Source: Bacteroidota bacterium
Lineage (GTDB): Bacteria; Bacteroidota; Bacteroidia; JAHEXY01
Direction: 5' to 3'
NCBI GenBank assembly: GCA_023251875.1
Contig: JAHEXY010000006.1
Span: forward strand, 248,001-312,000
Length of the DNA: 64,000 bases
The notes beneath the pieces are model-generated. The model had not been told where the DNA came from, made no database searches, and worked only from the letters and a program-made list of their open reading frames with translations. Shown here one piece after another: positions 12,001-19,983 of the stretch; the first letter of the stretch is position 1, and every line of letters starts with the position of its first letter. The position numbers and the translations under genes were made by a program.

Positions 12001-15000
12001 AGTAACAAACACATAATAGGTACCTGCTTTAATAGTTGAAGGAATTGCAATACTGGTCGACTGATCATAACTTTGTCCGGCTTGTAAATAAGTTAAATTG
12101 CTAAGGCTGGTTAAAAGTACATCGTCAGAATATCTTAAATCTTCATCGGTAGAGAGCCATATATTATCATACCAGCTTTCTGAACCAGTACTTCCATTTC
12201 CGTTGTTTTCAACCGTCCATGAAAGTTCGAGATTTTGTGCTAATGTAAATGAGCTTGCAATAGTAATATCACTTACTTCTAAATCCGACAACCATTCTAA
12301 TGTAACAGATAAGGTATCGTCTGATGACTTTGCATCACTTGAAAGTATGGTATATGCTTTTATTGGCAATGATTTTAATGCAGCTAATCCACTAGGAACA
12401 GCTGCAAACGTATAATCAATTTTATCTCCTGCATTAAGAGTACCACTAATACTTTCTGTAACGGGTGTTCCATTATCAATACTATAACCAACTTTAATAC
12501 CCGAAACAGCAACACTTCCCATATTTTCAACTCTCACTTGTACCGTGCTGCTTTCACTTAATCCATTAGTAACCGAAGGAGATAATATGGCATTTATTCC
12601 AATATCTGTTAAGGCAGTAAGGCTCGATGTTTCATCTGCCCCTATATCAGGAGTAGATGAATTTCTTGTTGTTCCATCAATATCTGTTGTAACTTCAGTA
12701 ACAGTTGTTCCTGTATTGTTTAATAAATATTGATTCAGATGTAAATCTGTTGAAGAAGTAAATTGAGGATTGTATTGATATGAATTTGCATCAAAACCGG
12801 TTGCGGTTTTCCAGGTACTTAATGAGGTGTAATCTGTAGATGCTATTTTAGCTACATTAGTTCCTTTCACATAATAATCATTGTAATTACAAATACTAAT
12901 TACAGATGATGCGCTCAGATAGATGCTATATCCACCGGAATTATTCGCAAAAATATTATTTTTTACTTTTAAATTGCTTCCATCATTTATATAGGCAGCA
13001 TAGCAATTGGTTGGAGATTCTGTTCCCTCAAAATTAATACTGTTATAATATACATTTACATAATCTGAACCATTCATATAAAGGCCATAGGCACTATAAA
13101 TAGTTGAGCCCGCAACATAATTACCGGTTTGAATAAAATTATTTGATAATAGTGCATAAGAAGCCGAAGTGCCGTCAGCATAAGATAAATAAATACCGTA
13201 TCCTATACTTTCTGTTATTTTATTGCTTGATATTTGAAATCCATTACTTGATAATGTTAATGCAATTCCTTTATAAGAATATAAATTACTCGAAGGTGTA
13301 ATGGTATTGCCTGTAATAACTGGCCCACTTACATAATATAAATAAATTCCTCCGCTCCCTTGATCTGTTATAGTATTATTGGTAATACTCAATCCCGCTG
13401 CTCTGGTACTATTATCTTGTCCCCAATAATAAATGCCATAATCGCCATATTGCATAACATTATTACTAAAAGTATTGTATTGGTTTGAAGAACCGGTATA
13501 ACAATAAATAACAGCATTTATATTTTTGAGTCCAATTAAATTATTGCCATCAAATGTATTGTAATTAGATCCTCCGGTTATTTCAACTACTCTTCCGTAA
13601 GCGGAACTACCAACACTCTTTATTGTAAGATTTTTAAATGTGATATAATCAGCACCGTTTAATTGCACCACATAATTTTTAGCACTTGTATTATCATACG
13701 AAATAGTTACATCTGTTTTTAATCCTGAGGTAGATTGAAAAGTAATTTTATTTGTAGATGACGCTCCCGGAATTTCTGCAATACTTATTTGTTCATTATA
13801 TGTAGCACTAGCAATATTTAATGTTACGGCACCAAGCAATCCACCATATTGTAATTTTGTTACAGCATCGGTTAAGCTACTAAAAGTTGCACCTGAACTT
13901 CCAATGGTATAAGTTCCACTATAACCAGGATACAAATTACTTGATGTTACCGCATCGTTTGCTGAATTTACATCTGTATTCCCGTTTGGAGAACTTGCAG
14001 TAGCTACAATTGTATATCCGGTTCCTAAAGAAAAAGAATAAGTGCCTAATGTAACGGTTGCGTTGCTGCCTGCAGCAATAGATCCCGAATAATGATAAGC
14101 AGTTTGCGAAACACCATTTACCGACCAAGAAATAGTAGCACTTGTAAGAGCAGATGCACTATTATTTAAAAGAGTAACGGATACATTTTGTGAACCAGCC
14201 GCAAATGGAATTGCGGGAGAAATTAATGCTGTAATACCTGCATCATATGTTGCTAAAGCTAATTCATCAGCGCCAATATCCGGATTTGTTGTGTTTCTTG
14301 TTTCCCCATCAATGTCGGTTGTTACTTCTGCTAAAGGAGTAGCCACATTATTAATTTCGGTTGCAGCAGCATGTAAATCTGTTGATGAAGTATACGTTGG
14401 ATTTGCATTTACAGCATGTGTATCATACGTTTTCCATGATGCATAAGTCATGTCAGATGCATGCCAATTCATAAATTTAGTTGAAGAACTGGTGTAATAA
14501 TCATTATAATCAAATGTTGATGATGGGGCGGATAGTGTGGTATATGAATAAGCCACATAGCCCCCTCCGGTATTGGCAAAAATATTATTGTATATTTTTA
14601 AATTTGGTGTAGTACTATTATTGTCGTAATAAAAAGCAGCAGCAGAACTACTTGAAGCGGTTCCTGTAATATTAACATTGTTGTAATAAATTTTTAGATA
14701 GGTACTGTTATATGTTCTAATTCCTTTACATGTTGAAGTTCCTCCAACTTGAACAAAATTATTATCAATTAATGCATAATCAGTTGCTGTACCATTTAAA
14801 TTCGACAAGCTAATACCATAGCCATAGCCTCCGCTAATTTTATTTTTCTCAATTTTTATTCCATTATTTCCTGCAATTGTAATTCCATAAAAAGAACTGT
14901 ACGCGTATCCGGTAATTGTATTTTGAGAAATAACAGCAGCATTTACATAATTCATACTTATTCCGGAATTTTTTACACTAGAAATAGTATTACTTGTAAC

Positions 15001-17271
15001 AGTAATGCCAGACGCAGAAGTAGAACTAGTTCCTAAATAATATATTCCATAAGCTCCTGTTTGAATGGTATTATTTGTAATGGTATTATTTTCATTTAAA
15101 TAGGATGAACCGCTATAAACAAGAGCTAACTCAGTTGATGTACTAGAACTAGAACCTCCATAAATTAAACAATTACTAAGCGTATTGTAGTTAGCACCGT
15201 TTGTAAATTCAAAAACTCTTGAATAAGTAGTACTAGTATTTTGCAATTTTATTTTTTGAACGGTTACATAATCTGCTCCATTTAATTGAATCACATAATT
15301 GGCGGTACTTGTACCGGCATAGCTTACTATTACATCTGTATTGGTTCCGGTTTGTGATTGTATGGTTAATGTATTGGTAGATGATGATCCTGTTATTTGA
15401 GGAATACTTACCTGTTCACTATAGGTGCCCGTTTTTAGATTTAAGGTAACAGCACCTAGCATTCCTCCATTTTGCAATGCCGAAATTGCTGATGTTAAAC
15501 TTGCAAAATCTCCTGATGTACCCACTGTATATGTGCCATTGCAAGCTGCATATAATGTACTTGATGTAACCGTATTATTGGTGCTGGTTGCATCTGTTTG
15601 CCCGTTTGGAGAACTTACTGTTGCAGAAATTGTATAAGCAGTACCGGGAACAAATGTATAATTTCCTAATGCTACTGTTGCAGAACCGGCAATGGCCATT
15701 GAACCTGAATATGAATAAGCAGTTTGTGCTACACCATTTACTGTCCAGTTAATAGTTGCACTTGTCATGACTACTGAACAATTATTGCTTAATGTTACAC
15801 TTACACTTTGTGAACCTGCAGCAAATAGCATTGCAGGGCTTACAAAAGCTGTAAGTCCTGCATCGTAAGTTGTACTCACCGTTTCATCTGCTCCAATATC
15901 GGGTGTACCCGTACTTCTGGTAGCGCCATCAATATCTGTTGTAACTTCTGTTATGGGTGTTCCTTTATCGGCAACTGATGATGATGATGTGTGTAAATCT
16001 GTAGATGATGTAAACGTTAAAGTGCTATTCACAGATTTTGCATCAAGGGCAGAAGCTGTTTGCCATGTGGATAAACTTGAGCATGCAGTTCCTTTCCAAT
16101 AAGCGAGGGTTGATCCTGAAGTGTATAAATTATTATAATCACTGATGCATGAAGTTAAAGTGGTAGATGTTGATAAAACATAAATAGCATACCCACCTCC
16201 TGCATTATAATAAATATTATTATTGAATAATACATTTGAAATAGTTCCTGATAGGTATAATCCTGTTGCCTTATATCCCGTAGCAGTACCATAAAGATTA
16301 ATACTATTATAGCAAATTTTAACATAAGATCCACTAGTAGTCATTGAAATTCCAGTATTTGTAGATGAACCGCTCACTTCAATAAAATTATTATCTACCA
16401 AAGCATAAGAACTGGCAGAACCGCTTAATGCATAAAGATTAATTCCATAACCATCACTAATTGTAACTTTGTTTTTTTCAATCAGCCCTCCGCTACTATA
16501 TGCAATACTTATAGCCGTATAATAAGTGGCAGTTGAATTTTCTGTAATAGTATTACTTAATATTTGGGCACTAGAAACATATTGTAATATTATTGCGCCA
16601 TTATATTGACCAGAAAAAGTATTGTTTGATATTGTAATTCCTGAGGCATAACTAGAGGTACTTTGACCATTGTAATAGATTCCATAAGATCCATTTTCAA
16701 ATGTATTATTAGTAAATTGATTATTTTGATTAAGTGTGGTTGTAGTGCAATATACACCGTAGCCAACTGTATTAGAAGTGGCTCCAGCTATTATTTTATT
16801 ATTGTCAAATTTGTTGTTATCAGAAGTAAGATTAAATGTAACAACATAAGCATATGAGGTACCCGTTGCCTGAATAGTCATATTCTTAAATGTTACATAA
16901 TCTGCTCCATTCATTTTAATAACATAATTATTATTTGAAGTAGCTGCAGAATAAGAAACTATAACATCAGTATTGGTTCCTGTTTCTGATTGAAACGTTA
17001 CAGTATTGGTTGATGAAGTTCCTGTAATGGCCCCTATACTCACATGCTCGCTATACGTACCACTCCTAATATTAAATGTTACCGGACCTGAAACTCCATT
17101 TGTTGTTAATGCACTTACCGCAGTTGTTAAAGTTGAATAACTAGGGGAACTTCCGCCAATGGTATAAGTACCACTTAATGCAGTTCCGTAACTAAAGGAG
17201 TAAAAAAATGTGCAAATGATAATTGAAAAAAGAACAAAATACTGCTTGTTAGAAAATAGGGGACTTTTCAT
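6016..17271 (-). CDS. Giant multidomain T9SS surface protein (3751 residues)
   Basis: A signal peptide (MKSPLFSNKQYFVLFSIIIC...) is followed by three ~430-residue beta-helix modules ending near residues 460, 1000 and 1543, each closed by a TDIDG...PDIGADE signature. Between them lie Ig-like linkers sharing SPNGxTD. Residues ~1660-2546 hold seven CARDB-like repeats with the pattern xxLSWTVxNxG. Next come a PPC-like region (~2546-2650), an IPT/TIG-like region (~2655-2740), an acidic helical stretch (~2860-3090), a Pro/His/Trp-rich linker (~3104-3134) and a conserved DPNE-type domain resembling DUF7619 (~3130-3300). The C-terminal part has FN3-like, SPNGGE Ig-like, a second Ig-like and PKD domains. 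A T9SS type A sorting domain ends the chain (~3660-3751, LYPNPVINIANIDV ... KQLVVVKN). It is probably a cell-surface or secreted adhesin; no enzyme active site was recognised. Domain borders are approximate. Confidence 0.88.
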   Translation of the reverse strand: MKSPLFSNKQYFVLFSIIICTFFYSFSYGTALSGTYTIGGSSPSYSTLTTAVSALTTNGVSGPVTFNIRSGTYSEHVSIGAITGTSSTNTVTFQSETGTNTDVIVSYSAATSNNNYVIKMNGADYVTFKNMTIQATGTSYAYVVTFNLTSDNNKFDNNKIIAGATSNTVGYGVYCTTTTLNQNNQFTNNTFENGSYGIYYNGQSTSSYASGITISNNTFSGQYNGAIILQYVSSAQILSNTITENSTATYYTAISIAYSSGGLIEKNKVTISDGYGINLYALSGSASSYALVDNNFIEVSGSSTNTGISMTTSGSYVKICYNSINLYGTATGYKATGLYLSGTISNVLFNNNIYYNAGGGYAIYVLSTSTTLTSCISDYNNLYTSGSTLAYWKGTACSSLSTWQTASALDAKSVNSTLTFTSSTDLHTSSSSVADKGTPITEVTTDIDGATRSTGTPDIGADETVSTTYDAGLTAFVSPAMLFAAGSQSVSVTLSNNCSVVMTSATINWTVNGVAQTAYSYSGSMAIAGSATVALGNYTFVPGTAYTISATVSSPNGQTDATSTNNTVTSSTLYAACNGTYTVGTSGDFASLTSAISALQNGGMLGAVTLNLKTGTYSEQVSIPQITGSSSTNTLTIQSQTGTNTDVIVSYAGTSTANYVIQLNGADYVTVQKIKLQNTSTTYSRVFEFTNGANYNTLSNCLIYGGSSSSTSTELALVYSGSSYLNENNTITNNTIQTGAYGIYYLGTSSTSASGITVTSNTISSVKNSGISMNYVNAAVISQNTITGYAYSSFYGITIAGNNGIKIEKNKISGGYGYGISLSNLNGTATDYALIDNNFVQVGGTSTCKGIRTYNSTYLKIYYNNVNITGTASSSSAAAFYYDNNSTTPNLKIYNNIFANTGGGYVAYSYTTLSAPSSTFDYNDYYTSSSTKFMNWHASDMTYASWKTYDTHAVNANPTYTSSTDLHAAATEINNVATPLAEVTTDIDGETRNTTNPDIGADELALATYDAGITALISPAIPFAAGSQNVSVTLLNNSASALTSATISWSVNGVSQTAYHYSGSIAAGSNATVTLGTYSFSLGTGYTIVATASSPNGNTDVNSANDAVTSSNLYPGYSGTYTIGSSGATFSSLTDAVTKLQYGGLLGAVTLNIASATYNEQISIAEIPGASSTNKITFQSTSGLKTDVTISYDNTSAKNYVVQLNGADYITFKNLTIKSVGSSAYGRVVEITGGSNYNTFDGNNLIGLKNINAVIYCYTGSSNQYNTFSNNVMQYGDYGIYYWGQDNSTRAAGLSITNNTITDQGSGGIYLYYVSGPVITGNTITPSSNLYSYKGIALTLSSNGFQISSNKITESIGYGIYLSYADGTSASYALLSNNFIQTGNYVAGSTIYSAYGLYMNGSDYVNVYYNSINFEGTESPTNCYAAYINDGSNLKVKNNIFANNSGGYSIYLSASSVISICNYNDYYVKGTNVAKIASTDYTSLSTWKTATGFDANSYQYNPQFTSSTDLHLNQYLLNNTGTTVTEVTTDIDGTTRNSSTPDIGADETSSLTALTDIGINAILSPSVTNGLSESSTVQVRVENMGSVAVSGIKVGYSIDNGTPVTESISGTLNAGDKIDYTFAAVPSGLAALKSLPIKAYTILSSDAKSSDDTLSVTLEWLSDLEVSDITIASSFTLAQNLELSWTVENNGNGSTGSESWYDNIWLSTDEDLRYSDDVLLTSLSNLTYLQAGQSYDQSTSIAIPSTIKAGTYYVFVTSDMYDAYCLGSCYDGCARYSHVGGTGNHIDELYEDNNYKYATISLTNPNAPDLQVSSVAVPSSAYSGTTVSLTYTVQNKGAASITSGSWKDYIYISSSSTFDASTATYLGSYSNSSVSLAVNASYSNTQNITIPNAIYGTYYVYVTANADASVNEYANTYSNTTSSSSISITLTPPANLVPTAITVPSTGNSGQDLSVSWTVKNNGSNAPYESLWNDKIYISTSSTFDANTATLLGTYYKTSGTSLSVGTSYTETESYTLPNGISGNYYVYVVADADNMVYEYNSDNDNTLKSTSAVVVSLSASPDLTIPTATTDATMYAAYSTSISWSVKNQGSATAASYINAIYLSTDNILDSKDELLDTVKASTLAANQTASLSTTITFDDDVAIGTYYIIISTDYDDAVYEYNGESNNTISKSVSMTWKYADLNISSFTAPSSVTAGNSISASWTIQNIGSGKTYEDLWADYVYLSNDNVYDANDTKLKTTYKNGVLDAGASYSQSSVSISIPNNVSGNYYLILVTDASHTVDNETATSNNYLSQAIGVSGITPSDLIVSNATVPSSFYAGEKISISYTIKNQGTGTTETGNWYTGIYISNTPDLSDEYKKLTQKKASTTLSTNASYSSSMDVTIPSYYSGNYYIIVMADCNDDLYESSNESNNLNASLRNILVTNPSDLIVTAITMPSSIILGNSASVSYTIKNNGSSTVVGDLRDIAYLSSDNALDGSIDKMINYYDQTISLAAGNSATYSLSGQVTDVIPGSYYGILNTNALNSISETSTSNNTLASSSTSTVSVNALMLGTASSSNLQVDNNIYYKVDVSANKDLQLKVASNQSEGYNEMYVAYNRIPSETDYDFMQEEDGINPEVLVPSTQSGTYYIMIKTLSMFSSTQTISVLAQELSFQILNIDPSTVGQGVVTCNLKGAGFRTGMQVYLKSGSATVAMAEIRKEVSSMEFTIRWSLTNVAVGAYDIVAVNTDNSTVSLSNGLTVEPAKDFNIKYVKYAPENIWKGHSAFYTYKISNVSNVDIPYFMGYFMFDSTIQVSQAKVNDVVYNSRYIDPVTKDPVCWIYIGQRKYIPIHFVDMQPNKEVKLDFTLTNFISDADSFNFVFAYTTFDRQTYINNHLASADSVREKILSDVSASTKSFGSAIVNRVSDQTKFREIYFDLLYLRGALSGDDLLSMNYSSIITNSNSSITSKQNLSSKALGTNTTDDCYVDEGQKLAEITARAISDYNQKMADILEYIEKLGLGEGGDLIMELSELTAELEDAESYEEFMNIITNGDNIGTAQEVDENTLEYVFDVDVDEVEVPGTSVTLEQIAVINEILDMLNALLDAAEVDENLQNADAKPVCNPENDPSPHPPHDPAPTGGDNHKAPWWKPWEPNEIIGPAGIGEKHWVSVNDNLSYTIYTENDSDATAPAQYIKIEQQLDAHVDPYSFRLGKYGFANMSFDVPENSITYSTTLDLVDTLGVDVEVTAGLDIVNNSIFWIFNAIDPNTGKTPIDPNKGILIPNDSTNAGQGFVIYSIKPASTCNTGDTIFAYADNTFDINEPIRTATIYNIVDAHAPVTSMTALAASYTSPAFTLNWSGADDAGKGCGIYDYDVYFSRNGAAYELYTENTSAASVDYTGSSSDVSLSFYVVAIDSVGNQETKSVADVTTSIGSISLTSPNGGESSCASGSRTITWSSSNVSSFNLYYSTNGTSYTSIASNVTGSSYNWSLPSTSGSYWVKVANASNANMYDVSNASFTINALPSASITSSTGSSTNFCTSATLTASSASSYLWSTGSAASSISITASGTYTVTVTNASGCTASASKTMTKLSKPTANYTYTTPSAKKAVFTNTSTGATSYSWNFGDATTSTATSPSHTYSAGGTYSVVLTATNTCGSGTKTQSVTVSSTKTLNINEIGDVEGDEVLWLYPNPVINIANIDVNVVNQESDVEVNVINVNGQIVETLYKGKLNSGKHSYQWDTNKFTSGIYFIKISIDNEVYQKQLVVVKN

Positions 17272-17325
17272 GATTAAGTATTATTAGTTAGAATACGAAA
17301 GAACAATTGGATGTTTAAATCCTGT

Positions 17326-17357
17326 TCAATGTATCTGCCCTATTAATACAGCTCAAA
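17326..17357 (-). promoter_or_regulatory. Putative promoter of the giant surface-protein gene
   Basis: On the minus strand, TTTG (17354-17357) is followed after 20 bases by TACATTGA (17326-17333), close to the Bacteroidota TTTG-N19-21-TAnnTTTG pattern but with two mismatches at the end of the -7 box. Transcription would start near 17320, about 50 bases before the ATG. Confidence 0.4.
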
Positions 17358-17405
17358 CATTTTTAGGTGGGATGTTTACGCGTCTAGATTAAAGTTTTAG
17401 ATTTA

Positions 17406-17452
17406 TATACAATAATAATATGCTGAAAATCAGTTTATTATTATTTTGTATA
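17406..17452 (-). other. AT-rich hairpin downstream of aroA
   Basis: The arms TATAC / GTATA, ATAATAATA / TATTATTAT and CTG / CAG nest around an AAAAT loop. It sits 35 bases after the aroA stop and before the promoter of the giant gene. It may end the aroBA transcript, but no long T-run follows on the minus strand. Confidence 0.4.
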
Positions 17453-17487
17453 ATTTTAGGAAGATAAGAAAGTAGAAAAGAGAAGTC

Positions 17488-18804
17488 TTAATTTGTAATT
17501 AGTATGGGCTTAACAGCTTTTATTTCAAAACCAACCGACTTAAGATCATCCCAAAAATTAGGGTAAGATTTTTTTACCACGTTGGGGTTTTCAATATTAA
17601 TAAATCCCATTTTTAGGGCAAGTGGAGCAAATGCCATAGCTATTCGATGATCGTTATGCGTTTCAATAACGGTAGCTTCATCGGCTCGTTTTAATTCTGC
17701 AGGAGTAATTTCAATACTTACATCATCATGTTCATCAATTTCAGAACCCAAATCCACTTCTTTTAATTTAATTCCTATTTTTTTAAGCTCGGTTTTTAAA
17801 GTTTGAATGCGATCACTTTCTTTTATTTTCAAATTTTTAACCCTAGAAAATGTAGCAATCATGTTTTGCGCAGCAGTGGTAACCGCTAATGTTTGAGTAA
17901 GATCGGGATGATGAATAAAATCATAGGTAAAATGAGCCACTTCATTGGGATAAGCTGTATTGATATAATTATTGGTACGTTCAGCGGTTCGTGTTAAATG
18001 AATTTTATTTTTTAGATAAGTAGTTTGAATACCAAAATCAGTAAAAATACCGGCAACCACAGCATCTCCTTGTAAACTATCTTTTTTTAAACCATGCAGG
18101 GTTAAATCAACTTTTTCTGAAAATGCAGCCATCTCATACCAATACGATGCTGCACTCCAATCATTTTCTATAGTATAATCAGCAGCAACGTATTCTTGTG
18201 GATTAATTTTAATCATGTTGCCTTCTCGTTTAACATGAATACCAAAATGCTGCATAATACCCAAAGTCATTTGTATGTATGGCTTTGAAACAATAGTACC
18301 CGTAAGTTCAATTGTTAATGCCTCTGGCAATAAGGGAGCAATTAATAAAATAGCACTAATAAACTGGCTACTAATTGTTGCATCGGCTTCTAAGTAGCCT
18401 CCTTTAAGCTCTGTACCATGAATTTCTATTGGAGCATAGCCATTTCTTTCGAGATAATTAATTTGAGCTCCTAGTTTGCGAAGCATATCAACCAATTTGC
18501 CAATAGGGCGTTCTTTCATTCTTGCCGTTCCCGTAAGTATAACTGTTTTGCCAGTTTGCATTGCAAAATAGGCTGTTAAAAAACGCAATACAGTTCCCGC
18601 ATTTTCGCAATCGAGTATTTTTTTCTTACTGCTTAAAAGTGATTGTAATAATTGGGTATCATCCGCTTTTGAAAGATTATGAAGGGTAAATTTATTTTTA
18701 CATAAAGTTTGTATGATCAAAGCTCTATTACTTTCACTTTTAGAACTAACCAAATGAATATCTCCTGAAATGATTGGGTTTTTTATGGATACTTTGTATA
18801 CCAT
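17488..18804 (-). CDS. aroA: 3-phosphoshikimate 1-carboxyvinyltransferase (EPSP synthase)
   Basis: AroA catalyses the sixth step of the shikimate pathway, joining phosphoenolpyruvate to shikimate-3-phosphate in the cytoplasm. The 438-residue length is normal. Visible family motifs are SSKSESNRALI near residue 21 (substrate-binding Lys/Ser/Arg), LTGTARMKERPIGKLVDML, KESDRIQTLKTEL and the C-terminal NDHRIAMAFAPLAL. The N-terminal motif of this divergent Bacteroidota form reads SKSESNR where most bacteria have PSKSxSNR. It follows aroB on the same strand with a 61-base gap made almost entirely of a 7-base repeat, so the repeat occupies the translation-initiation region. Together with aroB it forms a two-gene shikimate unit. 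Confidence 0.95.
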   Translation of the reverse strand: MVYKVSIKNPIISGDIHLVSSKSESNRALIIQTLCKNKFTLHNLSKADDTQLLQSLLSSKKKILDCENAGTVLRFLTAYFAMQTGKTVILTGTARMKERPIGKLVDMLRKLGAQINYLERNGYAPIEIHGTELKGGYLEADATISSQFISAILLIAPLLPEALTIELTGTIVSKPYIQMTLGIMQHFGIHVKREGNMIKINPQEYVAADYTIENDWSAASYWYEMAAFSEKVDLTLHGLKKDSLQGDAVVAGIFTDFGIQTTYLKNKIHLTRTAERTNNYINTAYPNEVAHFTYDFIHHPDLTQTLAVTTAAQNMIATFSRVKNLKIKESDRIQTLKTELKKIGIKLKEVDLGSEIDEHDDVSIEITPAELKRADEATVIETHNDHRIAMAFAPLALKMGFINIENPNVVKKSYPNFWDDLKSVGFEIKAVKPILITN

Positions 18805-18807
18805 TTA

Positions 18808-18869
18808 TAGTTATTAGTTATAGTTATTAGTTATTAGTTATTAGTTATTAGTTATTAGTTATTAGTTAT
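18808..18869. repeat. Heptamer tandem repeat (TAGTTAT) between aroB and aroA
   Basis: About nine tandem copies of TAGTTAT, with one copy one base short, run from just upstream of the aroA start (18804) into the aroB stop codon (18866-18868). On the coding strand this reads as AATAACT repeats. A degenerate relative lies at 60935-61014. Confidence 0.9.
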
Positions 18870-19945
18870 TTGTTGTTAATTTTTTCAACAACAGCATAAT
18901 AATATTCAAATGATTTTTTAATAATATCCAATGAACAAGTTTGATTAAATAATGGTTTACCAATTTCTTTTAACAAAGTAAAATTGATGGCCTTATTCAC
19001 ATTCTTTTTATCATGGGTCATTAAATGTAATAATTTGTCTTCAAAACCCAATACCTTGTACGGTGGATAAACGGAAAGAATAAATTGAGTAATACTATCC
19101 AAATCTATTTGTGATAAACCACATATTTCTTTTGAAAGATAACTTTCGCATATCATGCCAATAGCAATGGCTTCTCCGTGTGTTAAAGAGTCCTTATCTT
19201 TTTCTAAAGATAAAGTTTCAATGGCATGACCAATGGTATGACCAAAGTTTAAAATTTTTCGAATTCCATTTTCATGAGGATCTTGCTTTACAATTTCCTC
19301 TTTAACTTGAATCGATTGAAAAATTAATTTTTCTAAATCAATTGCTTGAGAGAACAGTCCTCTTTTCCCCTGCAAAAAGGTTAGAGCCTTCCAATATTCT
19401 CTAGAATCAATCAATGCATGCTTTAGCATTTCTGCATAGCCACATAGCCATTCTTTTTCATTAAGTGTTTGTAAAAAATGATGATTGATAAGGATGGCTG
19501 TGGGATTGCAAAATGTGCCAATTTGATTTTTGAGTAATTGAAAATTGATTCCTGTTTTACCTCCAATGGAAGCATCAACTTGAGCCAACAATGTGGTTGG
19601 AATATTGATGTAATCTATTCCTCTTTTATAGGTAGAAGCTGCAAATGCGCCCATATCACACAATACACCACCTCCTATATTTACAAGTACTGAATTTCTA
19701 TCAGCATGCTCCTTCATTAATTCTTGCCAAATATGCTGGCAAGTCTCCATGTTTTTATGAATCTCTCCCGAAGCAATTTGAATTGGATGAGCTGGTTTTA
19801 TAAAGGGTTTAAGAATGGGCCAGCAATGTTGTAATGTATTTTCATCAAGTAAAACAAAAATGCCTGAATACTTATTAAGCAAAACATCAAATGTTTCTTG
19901 ATTAAGGTTTCCTATAATTATATTATCTGCTTTGCTATTTTGCAT
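18866..19945 (-). CDS. aroB: 3-dehydroquinate synthase
   Basis: AroB converts DAHP to 3-dehydroquinate, the second shikimate step, using NAD+ and a divalent metal. The 359-residue protein shows GEIHKN near residue 80, the NAD-binding stretch NIGGGVLCDMGAFAAS, and PTTLLAQVDASIGGKTGIN. It also has a metal-ligand His in the NFGHTIGHAIE motif and a further one in LTHGEAIAIGM. These are the standard family signatures and the length is normal. It lies 38 bases downstream of the large SBBP protein gene and just upstream of aroA, so aroB and aroA are probably co-transcribed. The stop codon is the edge of the heptamer repeat. Confidence 0.95.
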   Translation of the reverse strand: MQNSKADNIIIGNLNQETFDVLLNKYSGIFVLLDENTLQHCWPILKPFIKPAHPIQIASGEIHKNMETCQHIWQELMKEHADRNSVLVNIGGGVLCDMGAFAASTYKRGIDYINIPTTLLAQVDASIGGKTGINFQLLKNQIGTFCNPTAILINHHFLQTLNEKEWLCGYAEMLKHALIDSREYWKALTFLQGKRGLFSQAIDLEKLIFQSIQVKEEIVKQDPHENGIRKILNFGHTIGHAIETLSLEKDKDSLTHGEAIAIGMICESYLSKEICGLSQIDLDSITQFILSVYPPYKVLGFEDKLLHLMTHDKKNVNKAINFTLLKEIGKPLFNQTCSLDIIKKSFEYYYAVVEKINNK

Positions 19946-19983
19946 AAAGCATAAATATAAATTAAAAAAAGCTTTCTTGTTTT

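Noticed and set aside
12098-12415. Plus-strand ORF opposite the giant surface-protein gene
   Set aside because: It has no coding character or domain and lies wholly within a well-supported minus-strand gene; several similar ORFs over this gene and its neighbour are shadows.
18808-18869. Possible CRISPR array
   Set aside because: The units are only 7 bases with no spacers, so it is a simple tandem repeat.
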